A stretch of 49,868 bases of DNA from DTBU01 sp964568845 (GTDB lineage: Archaea > Thermoproteota > CALKCG01 > B24): contig CAZMSC010000011.1 in NCBI GenBank assembly GCA_964568845.1, positions 1 to 49,868 of the forward strand, written 5' to 3'. This document shows, in pieces, positions 40,775 to 49,639 of the stretch. The notes under the pieces are model-generated. The model saw only the letters and a program-made list of their open reading frames with translations, was not told where the DNA came from and made no database searches. Within the stretch, counting starts at the first letter, position 1. Each line of letters begins with the position of its first letter. Position numbers and translations under genes: made by a program.

Positions 40775-41890
40775 CTAATATGGATCCCACTTCTTAAGTT
40801 GAGCATCTCTAGGATATTCCCCATAGGGATATTTAAGCCACAGCCTACCCCATCCTGTTTTGAGAAACTTGCTTACACGTATACGGCCTACTGTCGGATA
40901 CCATATGTAATCGTGGTATACGTGAGACGCTAGAATCGCCAGTTTAAACATAGGCGTGTGGAATAGTAATCTATCTAATACCGGTTTTCCTCTTAAAAGT
41001 TGGTCGAAAAACACTACGGGACTTCGCTTGACTTTAAACTTGAAATCGACCTTCTTTAAGTCTAAGTCTCCCATCAAATCTATTTGATCGATGTCGGCGC
41101 ATCCCAGCCCTCTCTCATGGGCGATGCGCAGGTATTTTATATCCATCGAGTTAAACCCCATGATCTTAGCCGACACGGAATCTACAGCTACTTGATCTAC
41201 TCCGGCGATCAAAACATTTCCCTCCCTAGGGATCATGGTTCTAGGTCCAGCCCCATCACCCATAACAGCCCCATCAACTACTGCAAACACTCCCGAATGT
41301 ACTTCCCTCTGTATTTGAAGAAGGTCTACTAAAACCTCGTGAATGTTTCTATGGGCGTGGTGCCGATACTTTGGAATAAGACCTCCAAAGGAATTTTTAA
41401 CGGCACATGTGATCGTGGTGTGGCCGTGGGTTTTTAAAGTAGCTAAGTGTACAATCCCCCTACCTATAAATAGACTTGGTATTAGGATTTTCGACCCGAA
41501 TAGCTTATCTAAGGCTAATAGTTCAGACTTAGGCCTATACTCTATCCACTCGACGTTAGGTAGTGGGATGAATTTAACGCGGTATTTTCCAAATACCGGC
41601 AACCATTTGTTCGCATATGCCCCCTTCCAAGGATGGGTTACCACCGTTTGATTTTCAACCGGAAACACCTTAAACCCATCTTCAACTAAAACCCTCAAAA
41701 CGCCTTCGAGTTGCCATACGGGTGTTGAGCAGGCTGGGAAGAAGAGAGACCACGAAAGATTAAGCTTCAAAATAACCTCCTTTATATTTGAAAAGCATTT
41801 TTCATAATCCGCCAGCCGCATTAATCGCTCATAATCTTCAATAACTGTTTCTGGAGAAGTATGGAGAACTACGACTTTAGAAGTTTTCAA
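40775..41890 (-). CDS. DUF362-domain protein
   Basis: 371 residues. The DUF362 pattern is seen: ILKLNLSW near residue 42, then VHLATLKTHGHTTITCAVKNSFGGLIPKYRHHAHRNIHEVLVDL in parts, VVDGAVMGDGAGPRTMIPREGNVLIAG and VDQVAVDSVSAKIMGF. This family often has iron-sulfur cluster cysteines in a ferredoxin tail, but no such cluster motif is seen here. Role unknown; it is directly upstream of the DPPR-synthase-like gene, so it may act in the same pathway. Divergent from the KARI-like gene (116 bases). Confidence 0.85.
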   Translation of the reverse strand: MKTSKVVVLHTSPETVIEDYERLMRLADYEKCFSNIKEVILKLNLSWSLFFPACSTPVWQLEGVLRVLVEDGFKVFPVENQTVVTHPWKGAYANKWLPVFGKYRVKFIPLPNVEWIEYRPKSELLALDKLFGSKILIPSLFIGRGIVHLATLKTHGHTTITCAVKNSFGGLIPKYRHHAHRNIHEVLVDLLQIQREVHSGVFAVVDGAVMGDGAGPRTMIPREGNVLIAGVDQVAVDSVSAKIMGFNSMDIKYLRIAHERGLGCADIDQIDLMGDLDLKKVDFKFKVKRSPVVFFDQLLRGKPVLDRLLFHTPMFKLAILASHVYHDYIWYPTVGRIRVSKFLKTGWGRLWLKYPYGEYPRDAQLKKWDPY

Positions 41891-42006
41891 TTCAAGGTCA
41901 TATGTGAAATTCCCGGAAATAATTGTTTCCCGATTTGCCGCATGCGTACATTGCGTTCAGCAATTCATAAGTAGTCCCTTACATATTCTACTCTATTGGT
42001 GTCTCT

Positions 42007-43002
42007 TTGACAGAGGTCTTCTATGATAGAGATGCTGAGCTATCTGTTTTAAACGGCTTAACCGTCAGCATCTTGGGGTATGGTAATCAGGGTCAGGCTT
42101 GGGCTTTAAATCTACGGGACAGTGGTATCAAAGTCCTCGTTGGTAATATTCGAGACGAATACTGGTCTAGGGCTAAAGAAGATGGGTTTGAAGTTCTACC
42201 GCTTGACCAGGCTTCCGCGCGCTCGGATATCCTATGTCTACTATTGCCCGATGAGCTACAGCCTATAGTATACAAAGACTACGTTGAAACTAATCTAGCC
42301 GAAGGTAAGATGCTTGTTTTTGCACACGGCTTTTCGATAAGATACGGGCTTATAAAGCCCCCAGTTTTCGTAGACGTAGCGTTAGCAGCGCCTAGAATGA
42401 TAGGTTCAGGTGTTAGAAGACTGTACACACTGAACTCTGGGGCTCCGGCTCTACTCGCCGTTAAACAGGACTACAGCGGTATGGCTTGGAGAAGGTTGCT
42501 AGCTTTGGCTAAAGCCTTGGGCTTCACCCGCGTAGGAGCGCTTAAATCCAGTTTTGAAGAAGAGACAGAGCTTGACCTCTTCACAGAGCAGGCTGTAATG
42601 CCTATAATACTCTCAGCCTTCATGAAGGCGTATGAAATACTCTCCGAGGCTGGCTACAGCCCAGAAGCAATAATACTTGAACTTCTAGCATCCGGTGAGC
42701 TCATAGAGGTTTTCAGACAAGTATGTAGGCTTGGGCTTATAGGTCAACTCCCGCTACACTCAAGGACAAGCCAGTACGGTCAACTATCTAGAATACAGAG
42801 GTTCATAGACGTCGTAGAGAAACCCATGATGTTAAGCCTTGAGGAGATAAGGTCTGGACGTTTCTCAACGGAGCTGATATTAGAGCAGAAAAGCGGATAT
42901 GTTAAATTCCGTAAACTCATGGAGGAGGCTGCTAACCACCCACTATGTCGGGCTGAAACTGCAGTTAAAAACAAGGTTAAAATTCCATATGAAATCCTAT
43001 AG
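42007..43002 (+). CDS. Divergent ketol-acid reductoisomerase (IlvC) paralogue
   Basis: 331 residues from a TTG start. The NADPH-binding fold is clear (ILGYGNQGQAWALNLRDSG, 22-40) and the class I KARI C-terminal domain keeps Asp190 and Glu194 (EEETELDLFTEQ), Glu225 and Ser252. However, the catalytic Lys130 is Arg (AAPRMIG instead of APKGPG), and the second Glu of the metal site (E229/230 in HELKLI) is Ser (ELLASGELI). It therefore probably does not carry out normal acetohydroxyacid isomeroreduction in branched-chain amino-acid synthesis; it may reduce another substrate or have a non-catalytic role. No ilvBN/ilvD neighbours. Confidence 0.85.
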   Translation: MTEVFYDRDAELSVLNGLTVSILGYGNQGQAWALNLRDSGIKVLVGNIRDEYWSRAKEDGFEVLPLDQASARSDILCLLLPDELQPIVYKDYVETNLAEGKMLVFAHGFSIRYGLIKPPVFVDVALAAPRMIGSGVRRLYTLNSGAPALLAVKQDYSGMAWRRLLALAKALGFTRVGALKSSFEEETELDLFTEQAVMPIILSAFMKAYEILSEAGYSPEAIILELLASGELIEVFRQVCRLGLIGQLPLHSRTSQYGQLSRIQRFIDVVEKPMMLSLEEIRSGRFSTELILEQKSGYVKFRKLMEEAANHPLCRAETAVKNKVKIPYEIL

Positions 43003-43100
43003 AATGGAAATTGAATAATCCATCATTTTTATTTGCAACGTTTAATAAGCGTCTCCATTGGATAATACTGTACTCTTCGGATGGCTCACTCTTATGGGTT

Positions 43101-43556
43101 TCAGCGTAATTTAATGAGTACTAGTATACTAATTATGATCAGAATGATGGATGCTCCAACAGCCAGTATTTGGCTTAGCCTTAGAAGTCTAATTAAGTAC
43201 ATTGAAGCTACGCCTATATTCGTTAGATTGCTTGTGATGACGGCTGCGGTTATGGTTAGAGTAAGCCCCATAAATCCGGCAACCAACGCTATTATGCCGA
43301 GTATGACTGCCAAGCTTTTAGAACTGTTAGTGGAAGTGGGGGGTGGAGTAGCCGTTGTAGGCTCTTCAGGTATTATCAATGCGGCGATTATGTACAGTAC
43401 GATTCCGAAACCCCATACTAGGGAAATAGCCACCCATATCAGCCTCACTACGACGGGGTCTATACTTAGGTATTCACCCAATCCCCCGCATACGCCAGCT
43501 AAAACACGGTTCTTCCTAGATCTGTACAGTCTTTTAAATGAAGTAGGCTGCTCCAT
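43101..43556 (-). CDS. PspC-domain membrane protein
   Basis: 151 residues. SRKNRVLAGVCGGLGEYLSI and DPVVVRLIWVAISLVWGFG are the PspC domain, with one membrane helix ending IIPEEP. A low-complexity Thr/Ser linker (about 70-80) and further membrane helices (about 83-108, 128-148) follow. PspC domains in bacteria signal membrane stress; in archaea their role is unclear. It lies convergent-free between KARI-like and glycosidase genes. Confidence 0.85.
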   Translation of the reverse strand: MEQPTSFKRLYRSRKNRVLAGVCGGLGEYLSIDPVVVRLIWVAISLVWGFGIVLYIIAALIIPEEPTTATPPPTSTNSSKSLAVILGIIALVAGFMGLTLTITAAVITSNLTNIGVASMYLIRLLRLSQILAVGASIILIIISILVLIKLR

Positions 43557-43641
43557 ATTTCTATTTAATATTTTAACGTAGATTTAAAACTATTTATGTA
43601 CAATATGTTTTCAGCAGCGGCTATTCAAATGGGTGGTTAGG

Positions 43642-45213
43642 TTGAAAACTGTGCATAAATGGGGTGTTTTCGAAACTGAATTTAAAAGTAGCGTCGATTA
43701 CACAGACCCCTTTAGAGGCGTAACCCTTAACTGCACCTTCAAATCTCCAAGCAGTAGGGAGGTTATGGTTGAGGGGTTCTGGGATGGCGGCTCTAATTGG
43801 TGTGTTCGATTCATGCCCGATGAATTGGGCACTTGGACTTATAGAACCTTCTGCTCTAATAGGGAAGATGAGGGGCTTCACGATCAGACAGGCTTCTTCG
43901 AATGCATAACATATGATGGTGAAAACCCCCTCTACATTCATGGCGCTTTAAAACTATCCGACAACCGTAGGTATCTCGTTCACGCAGATGGTACTCCATT
44001 CTTCTGGCTTGCCGACACAGCATGGAATGGCATGATCAGATCTACGGTCGCCGAGTGGTCTGAATACCTCAGAATTAGAAGAGAGCAGGGTTTTACAGCT
44101 GTCCAGTTTGTGATGACGCATTGGCGTGGAGGACCATACGACATCGAGCGTGAAACCGCTTACGAAGGTAGAGAGAAAATTATCAAGTTAAACGTTGAAT
44201 TTTTCAAACGTATTGACGTTAAATTCCCCATGGTTAACGAACACGGCTTAGTAGCCGCTCCCGTACTGCTTTGGGCTATCGAAGATGATATAAGCCCGGG
44301 GGCTAACCTCACGGATGAAGATGCTATTTCACTGGCGCGTTATCTGGTGGCTAGATATGGAGTATATATTTTGCTCTGGATATTGGCTGGAGACGGCGAC
44401 TATAGGGGTGGAAAAGCTGAACGTTGGAAGCGTATTGGAAGAGCCGTCTTCCAAGGTAAGCCTAGGCAGCCAGTAACTATGCATCCCGCTGGGAGACATT
44501 GGCTTTTACCGGAGTTTCTGTATGAAGAATGGATGGACGTAGTAGGCTATCAGAGCGGGCATGGAGTCTGCGAAGACGACTTAAAATGGCTCTGCTTCGG
44601 CCCACCGAGTAAAGACTGGCGTTTGGAGCCGGCAAGACCACTCATAAACCTGGAGCCAAACTATGAAGACCACCTAGCATACAGAATATTCAAGCCTATA
44701 AACGCTCATATGGTTCGTAGAGCCGTTTACTGGAGCCTTCTATCGGCTCCGCCGGCGGGGGTGTCATATGGAACCAACGGAGTCTGGTATTGGGCTAGAA
44801 AACCCGAGATCCCGGTTAATCATCCCCGTATAGGCGTGGCGAAGCCTTGGAGGGAAGCAGTTAGGCTTCCGGGTGCCTGGCATATGGGTCGGCTTAGAAG
44901 AATATTTTCGAAAATGCCCTGGTGGACCCTTTACCCAGACCCTGAAATGCTCCTAGAGCAACCCGGTTTTAAAAACGTAGAAATGTTCGTAGCGGCCTGT
45001 CGGAGTAGAGATGGAGAAATAGCTGTAGTATACACACCTGAAATGCAGCCTCTAAACTTAAACCTCAGTAGCATTAAGAAACCGTTTGAAGTAATATGGG
45101 TAAATCCACGTAGGGAAGAAGAATTGAAAATAGGAGTATTCACAGACAACAATCTAAGCCTAACACCTCCAGAACCTGGCGACTGGCTACTAATGATTAA
45201 ATCCATAAGCTAA
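43642..45213 (+). CDS. Apiosidase-like glycoside hydrolase (DUF5060 + DUF4038)
   Basis: About 523 residues with no signal peptide. An N-terminal beta-sandwich (about 1-85; WGVFETEFKSSVDYTDPF, FWDGGSNWCVRFMPDELGTW) is DUF5060-like, followed by a TIM-barrel DUF4038-type domain (YLVHADGTPFFWLADTAWNGM, GFTAVQFVMTHWRGG, NLEPNYEDH, VYWSLLSAPPAGVSYGTNGVWYW in parts). Such enzymes include apiosidases and other plant-polysaccharide hydrolases. I chose TTG 43642, five bases after GGTGG; GTG 43633 is in frame. Cytoplasmic action on imported oligosaccharides is likely, given no signal peptide. Confidence 0.87.
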   Translation: MKTVHKWGVFETEFKSSVDYTDPFRGVTLNCTFKSPSSREVMVEGFWDGGSNWCVRFMPDELGTWTYRTFCSNREDEGLHDQTGFFECITYDGENPLYIHGALKLSDNRRYLVHADGTPFFWLADTAWNGMIRSTVAEWSEYLRIRREQGFTAVQFVMTHWRGGPYDIERETAYEGREKIIKLNVEFFKRIDVKFPMVNEHGLVAAPVLLWAIEDDISPGANLTDEDAISLARYLVARYGVYILLWILAGDGDYRGGKAERWKRIGRAVFQGKPRQPVTMHPAGRHWLLPEFLYEEWMDVVGYQSGHGVCEDDLKWLCFGPPSKDWRLEPARPLINLEPNYEDHLAYRIFKPINAHMVRRAVYWSLLSAPPAGVSYGTNGVWYWARKPEIPVNHPRIGVAKPWREAVRLPGAWHMGRLRRIFSKMPWWTLYPDPEMLLEQPGFKNVEMFVAACRSRDGEIAVVYTPEMQPLNLNLSSIKKPFEVIWVNPRREEELKIGVFTDNNLSLTPPEPGDWLLMIKSIS

Positions 45214-45260
45214 AACTGTCAAGAAGAGGAAAATGAATATTCCAGAGAGTGAATAGAGAA

Positions 45261-45278
45261 CTTCATCAATGGATGAAG
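45261..45278. terminator. Small inverted repeat between convergent genes
   Basis: CTTCATC (45261-45267), loop AATG, GATGAAG (45272-45278), a perfect 7-bp stem, followed by an AT-rich run (about 45300-45335). It lies between the convergent glycosidase and VapC genes, and may be a transcription-end structure; not a strong call. Confidence 0.3.
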
Positions 45279-45379
45279 ATGAGATTGTTGGAAAAGCAAC
45301 TTCATCCATATTTTATTAAATATTTTTAAGTTTATCTGTTCAGCAGCTTTCTCGAGAATTTGAGAGACTTTTCTACTAC

Positions 45380-45781
45380 CTATAGAATTATTGTATGCAC
45401 CTCTTCAGCTGACGCAGCTTGTGCTTGTATTTCATCTGCAGTTAATAATCTTAGTTTCATCTTTTCCGATAATGCTATATAAAGGGAGTCATAGACTGTT
45501 ATACTCCGTCTGATGGATATTTCAAACGCCTCATCAGTATAGTCCATTTCATCCTCAATCACCACAGCTTTACTTATAACCTCCTTCATGGCTTCAAACA
45601 TCCTCCTTGCATCTTCAAGAGATATTTCTTTTCGCATTAGTCTCCTCCAGATAGCGCTAGCGACTTCCTTCACAACATGATCCACAGAAATTGTTCCAGC
45701 TTTTAAGAAGTCGGCAATTCTCTCCCACCCTTCCTCTTTCAAGATGAATTTCGCTAATGCAGAAGCATCAATGACTATCAC
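45380..45781 (-). CDS. vapC: VapC-type PIN-domain toxin ribonuclease
   Basis: 133 residues. The PIN acidic residues are present: Asp5 (MIVIDASALAKFIL), Glu39 (VKEVASAIWRR), Asp98 (TVYDSLYIALSE) and Asp116 (LLTADEIQA). These coordinate the metal for RNA cleavage. The start overlaps the antitoxin gene by 14 bases, the usual VapBC coupling. Confidence 0.92.
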   Translation of the reverse strand: MIVIDASALAKFILKEEGWERIADFLKAGTISVDHVVKEVASAIWRRLMRKEISLEDARRMFEAMKEVISKAVVIEDEMDYTDEAFEISIRRSITVYDSLYIALSEKMKLRLLTADEIQAQAASAEEVHTIIL

Positions 45782-45995
45782 GGTCCTCCCTCACAAGCCT
45801 CTTAGCAGTTCCACTCTCAGTAGGAGGAACTTTCTCTAAGATTTTAATGGTCCTCTCAACAGCCTTAACCCTTTCAACCTCATTAATTTTGGCGATTATA
45901 AACTTTCTAATCTCCTCAGGCCAGTTTACAGTGCCGCTTAGCACCCTCATCTTCTCCTTAACCCATTCTGGAACCTTAATGCTTACTACCGCCAT
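45768..45995 (-). CDS. vapB: VapB-type antitoxin
   Basis: 75 residues. The N-terminus (VVSIKVPEWVKEKMRVLSGTVNWPEEIRKFI) is a ribbon-helix-helix type DNA-binding domain like archaeal VapB/CopG antitoxins, and the C-terminal helix (VERVKAVERTIKILEKVPP) would wrap the PIN toxin. It precedes vapC on the same strand with an overlap, and is expected to repress its own operon. Confidence 0.88.
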   Translation of the reverse strand: MAVVSIKVPEWVKEKMRVLSGTVNWPEEIRKFIIAKINEVERVKAVERTIKILEKVPPTESGTAKRLVREDRDSH

Positions 45996-46046
45996 TAATC
46001 ATCAATGCATACGTAGTATACCAATTTAATAAACTTAATGGTAAAC

Positions 46047-46260
46047 CTACGATTCAAAACGTTTAGTTTCATCTATGTTGAAGACTTCAGCAACAATCCT
46101 CACCTCCTCCGCCACCGCACTTCATCAGAACTCAATAGTTTTTTAGAGACATATGCTAATTCCACGATGTCGCCGAGGTTGCTGGAACGGCGTTACCTGC
46201 TTGATATTCTTTCTCGATTGCCCTCCCTCATGGCATCCTCGATACAATTATGTATTTAAT
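46047..46260 (-). pseudogene. Decayed small gene, possibly an antitoxin-like protein
   Basis: One minus-strand frame reads EDAMREGNRERISSR, stop, then NLGDIVELAYVSKKLLSSDEV; after a frame change it continues AEEVRIVAEVFNIDETKRFES and a stop at 46047. Charged, small, helical pieces with no full frame. It lies just upstream of vapBC on the same strand and might be a dead component of a toxin-antitoxin pair. The assignment is weak. Confidence 0.3.
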
Positions 46261-46507
46261 CAGAGCTGTTACGATTGAAGCGATGTCTAACCCCTGTATT
46301 TTTTCCATGATTAGTTGAAATCCAATCTTTCTTAGACTCCCCGCTTACTCTCGAGCATGTATAGCTTCGACTACGTAACTACTTTAAACGGTGTAATGCT
46401 GTTAAAAAACGGAAGTAAGAAGTAGTTTAAAAGCTAAGTAAACTGTAAAAAGACAAAGTAAACTTTATTAAACCAGACAGTTTAAGCTAAACCCGTCTAT
46501 AGGGCAC

Positions 46508-46582
46508 AGCGGGGTGGGGTAGCCAGGTTAACCCGCCGGGCTCATAACCCGGAGATCGGTCGTTCAAATCGACCCCCCGCTA
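46508..46582 (+). tRNA. Initiator tRNA-Met (CAU)
   Basis: 75 bases. Acceptor stem AGCGGGG/CCCCGCT (46508-46514, 46575-46581) plus discriminator A; anticodon arm CCGGG CTCATAA CCCGG with anticodon CAT; T-arm GGTCG TTCAAAT CGACC. The A1-U72 pair and the run of three G-C pairs beside the anticodon loop are the identity marks of archaeal initiator tRNA. No intron and no encoded CCA. Confidence 0.95.
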
Positions 46583-46696
46583 CTATATAAATAAATTTTG
46601 ACGTCCTCCGCTAAAGATGTAGAGTCTGCTTCTCTGATCTACCGCTTAGTGTTGAGATTTATAGTGTAAAGTTTCAGAATCTAAAAGATGGACGGT

Positions 46697-46738
46697 ATAA
46701 AGCTAGGTAAAATATACGATGTGAATAGCCTCACCCTA
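46697..46738 (+). pseudogene. Short moeA-derived fragment
   Basis: The plus frame reads IKLGKIYDVNSLTL, close to LKPGRIYDVNSFTI of the second moeA in this window. At the base level 26 of 30 positions match (46706-46735 against 34802-34831). Nothing else of moeA flanks it. It is a tiny leftover, overlapping the end of the next minus-strand gene. Confidence 0.45.
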
Positions 46739-48192
46739 TTTCCTCTTTTTCCTACAATAACCTTTCTGAGTGATATAAAAGCATAAACTATTCCTATAAT
46801 CAAAGTTTAAAAGTAAGTGGTTTTCGTGAAGATTATAGTAAATAGAAAAGTCTTTAAGACTTCCAGTATACGTATATGGTTTAGTTTTTATAGGCGCTCT
46901 ATTAGATGCACCGCCTAAAGCATCAATCTTGAAAGTTAAACTGTTATCAAAACAGTTTTCAGGTGATGGAGGTTTAGATGTGTTAATAACTGATTTTTGA
47001 ATTAGAAGAGCGTCGTTTTCTTGCATGGTATAATCTACGTAGCTGACGACTTTTGAGTTTATTCTTGCAACCCTAAAATTTAGGCAATAGAACCATTCTA
47101 TTGTTTCATTTTGGAAGGCTGGAGAAGTAAAAATAAGATGATAGGAAGGTGTAAAATCGTAATTAGTTAAAAACCATTTCGCAACATCTTCATATGTCCA
47201 ACATCTATAACCCTTACTTACGAAATAATCTATAAGAGCAGAAGTCTCGTCAATTAGACCTAGCCTAACAACTGCCCAATCCCATTCGGCTTGAATACTC
47301 ACAAAACCAAATGGTGTAGTTTTTTCTAGAGTTTCTTCCGAGATAGAAATGATGTAATTCAAAGCGAGGCTGGAATTGCGATTAAACATTACGTAGGCAC
47401 TTACAATGTGCGTATTGTAACCATGGTCATGGGTGAAAGAAGCAACCCAATCCCATGTAACATGAGGAAAAACAACTACTCCTTTTGGATGAACATTGTT
47501 CGGCTTTAAGACATGTAACGGAGAAGCATAATATGGCAGTTGCCATCCACCTCTCATAGTCATCCAATCAATAAGATACTGGTCGAAACAGTAGCCTTGA
47601 ATGTAAAGAATTCCATATTTTAAATGTAAATANNNNNNNNNNNNNNNNNNNNNNNNNNNNNNNNNNNNNNNNNNNNNNNNNNNNNNNNNNNNNNNNNNNN
47701 NNNNNNNNNNNNNNNNNNNNNNNNNNNNNNNNATTTTAAATGTAAATAGTTGACTATATAGGTATCGGGCATAAAAGTAAAAATTCCCTTTGGGTATTCA
47801 CCTAGATTATCATACCAATAATTGAAAATATTATCTGCATAAGATTCGCGTTCTTTTGGTGTCAAGGTTGGAATCATAAAACTGAAAACGGGGATCATTT
47901 TTCCATAATTTTTAAGAAAATCAATACGAGTTTTATTGATCATTACATGTTTTCTCATATAATCGCTAAAATAATAATCTAAAACGAATGTAAAATTGTG
48001 AAAATTTGTGGATTCAAGAAATGAAGCAAAATTTTGCCATCCATTTTCATCATCAATTCGAACAATTAAACTAAAAGAAATAAACCCTTCGTTTTTTCTT
48101 AAAGTTTCATTATAATTTTTGCTCTGAAACAATAAAATACTGCCAATTAAGATAAATAAGCAAAGGAAAAATAAAACCTTTTGCCATTCCAT
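46736..48192 (-). CDS. Anchored/secreted protein split by an assembly gap (possible carbohydrate-active or DUF3863-like)
   Basis: Two apparent frames (47620-48192 and 46736-47563) are one gene. If the 100 N and one copy of the flanking 16-base repeat are removed, the length is 1341 bases, 447 codons, and the frame reads NYLHLKYGILYIQGYCFDQY across the join. About 446 residues: an N-terminal membrane helix (about 6-22), then an outer domain with FVLDYYF, GYCFDQYLIDW, PHVTWDWVASFTHDHGYNTHI and SIQAEWDWA, reminiscent of (beta/alpha) barrel polysaccharide-deacetylase-like or DUF3863-type proteins. Family not certain. The gene is visibly richer in AT than its neighbours. Confidence 0.7.
47617..47748. 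repeat. 100-N scaffold gap flanked by identical 16-base contig ends
   Basis: ATTTTAAATGTAAATA occurs at 47617-47632, directly before the N run (47633-47732), and again at 47733-47748, directly after it. The identical ends are best explained as overlapping contig termini that were not merged. Confidence 0.9.
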
Positions 48193-48696
48193 TCAATTAA
48201 TGTTTAATTCAAATCATTTAAAAATTTTTCTAACCATGTTTAGTTAATCATCTATGCTGGATGCCATCGAGAAGATTACACCGTTAAAGGTGAAGAACAT
48301 AGTTATAACTACGATGAGCGGGATTGAGGCTTCACGCCTGCCAAATCTTCTTCAACTGAAGTACTTTAGAAATAAGGTTTGGACTATGAAAGTAATTATC
48401 TATAAAGCTCCTAGAATGAACTAGGCGTCAGATGGAGAACCCGTATTCAGAGTCAGAGAGGCTCTCAAAGCTTAAAGTACTGTAGGTTTTACCTTTTAAA
48501 GGTGCGAAATTATTTTGACAAAATATCACGTTTTTTAAGTATTTGAAAATGTAGACCTCCAGTTAACCGCTACTACCATTAAAAATTTAATGGCGTCATA
48601 GAGGAATGATTTAGCTTATATTTAGCGGGGAATTAGAATATGTTGCTCAAATCATGAAATTTAACTTAGTCCCTTACCTTTAAAATAGTTTTTCCA
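48193..48696. other. Mostly gene-free stretch
   Basis: About 500 AT-rich bases. The left end should hold the promoter of the gap-split gene. Apart from one 56-codon frame, listed separately, I see no gene, RNA or repeat. Confidence 0.4.
48254..48424 (+). CDS. Short open frame, 56 residues, unrecognised
   Basis: Starts MLDAIEKITPLKVKNIVITTMSG and ends YKAPRMN. The composition looks like real protein (charged helix, then strands) and IVITTMSGIEASRLPNLL faintly recalls the first Arg box of archaeal tyrosine recombinases (LLYSGxRxSE), but the Arg is missing. It could be a fragment of an integrase, another decayed gene, or a chance frame. Confidence 0.25.
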   Translation: MLDAIEKITPLKVKNIVITTMSGIEASRLPNLLQLKYFRNKVWTMKVIIYKAPRMN

Positions 48697-49227
48697 TTAC
48701 TTGGAGGAAAAGGCCTTCTTACCTGGGATGGGTTTTATGCTTATCTCTACGGTGCTCATCTCCTCGGGTTTTATTTCTCCAGTTCTTACTGGGAGTATGA
48801 AGCGTGGCTCTTCTTTTTCAGCTGTGAGAACTGTTTTTAAAGTTATTTTTAAATCTGAAACTATAAAAGTGGTTTCCCGGTCGACTGTCTTAGCTCTATC
48901 GTCAGCCTCTTCAAGAGACCTCTGAATACCAGTTATCAAATCTTTAGGTGCTATCTTCACACCTACTTCCGGGGGCTTCTCAAGTTTAGCCTTCAAATCA
49001 GAGACTTCCCTTTGCAGACTTTCAACACTCATACTCAGTTGTCTGTTGACTTCTTCAAGACGCTTCACTTCAGCCATCAGCCGTTCTCTCTCTTCCTTTA
49101 ACTTTTCAAGTTCCAATTTAGCCTCGTCAAGCTTCTTAATGTAAGCATCCCTCTCAGCTTTAACTTTCTCCAGCTCTAAATCTCTCTCATCTACGGGAGT
49201 TTTTATGGGAGTTCTCTCCCCACCCAC
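48697..49227 (-). CDS. Coiled-coil protein with C-terminal beta module (trypsin-co-occurring/DUF2589-like?)
   Basis: About 176 residues. Residues about 10-85 are one continuous coiled coil (EKVKAERDAYIKKLDEAKLE and following). The C-terminal part (ITGIQRSLEEADDRA, FIVSDLKITLKTVLT, EMSTVEISIKPIPG) is a helix followed by beta strands, as in the small trypsin-co-occurring type modules (helix with LxxA, FxVxxVxLEL, terminal LxP). I chose GTG 49227, seven bases after GGAGGG; a TTG at 49242 is possible. Next to two genes of similar build; probably one operon. Confidence 0.5.
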   Translation of the reverse strand: MGGERTPIKTPVDERDLELEKVKAERDAYIKKLDEAKLELEKLKEERERLMAEVKRLEEVNRQLSMSVESLQREVSDLKAKLEKPPEVGVKIAPKDLITGIQRSLEEADDRAKTVDRETTFIVSDLKITLKTVLTAEKEEPRFILPVRTGEIKPEEMSTVEISIKPIPGKKAFSSK

Positions 49228-49245
49228 GTTTCTTCCCTCCAAATA

Positions 49246-49611
49246 CTATGAGCCCTCTCCATAATGTTTCATTAAAGGTATTTTTGAGAATCTTATCCTA
49301 AGCTCGGAAATCTCTTCATCCTTAAACCCGTACAGGTTAGTGGTGAGAGCATTAGATGTACAGTATGTTAAAGTAGGCTTATCCTGAGAGCCTCCCCTAC
49401 TTGATAGTAGGATACCTCTTAGATGCAGTTCGACTTCTCCAATACTGTACCACGTGGGTATCCAAGGAACTTTCACCTCTCCAACCTCAACCACAATATT
49501 CTCCACGCTGTACTCTCTCAGGTACTTTTCTAAAAGCTCATCAGCCTCCATTAAAGCTTCTAAAAAGCCTAAAATAAGATCTTTCAGTTCAACTCCTACT
49601 AACTCAGTCAT
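49246..49611 (-). CDS. Small protein, DUF2589-like, hypothetical
   Basis: 121 residues: helix-rich start (LKDLILGFLEALMEADELLEKYL), then IVVEVGEVKVPWIPTWYSIGEVELHLRG, where VPxxPxxSIxExEL recalls the core of DUF2589-type proteins, then a terminal beta segment. Overall it resembles the C-terminal module of its neighbour and may share its fold. Its stop is about 4 bases before that neighbour's upstream TTG, so cotranscription is likely. Function unknown. Confidence 0.45.
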   Translation of the reverse strand: MTELVGVELKDLILGFLEALMEADELLEKYLREYSVENIVVEVGEVKVPWIPTWYSIGEVELHLRGILLSSRGGSQDKPTLTYCTSNALTTNLYGFKDEEISELRIRFSKIPLMKHYGEGS

Positions 49612-49639
49612 ATTCCAACCTTCTAAAAAAGGGGAGAGG

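Noticed and set aside
43081..43581. Plus-strand open frame of 166 codons
   Set aside because: Antisense to the PspC-domain gene, which has a clear family match.
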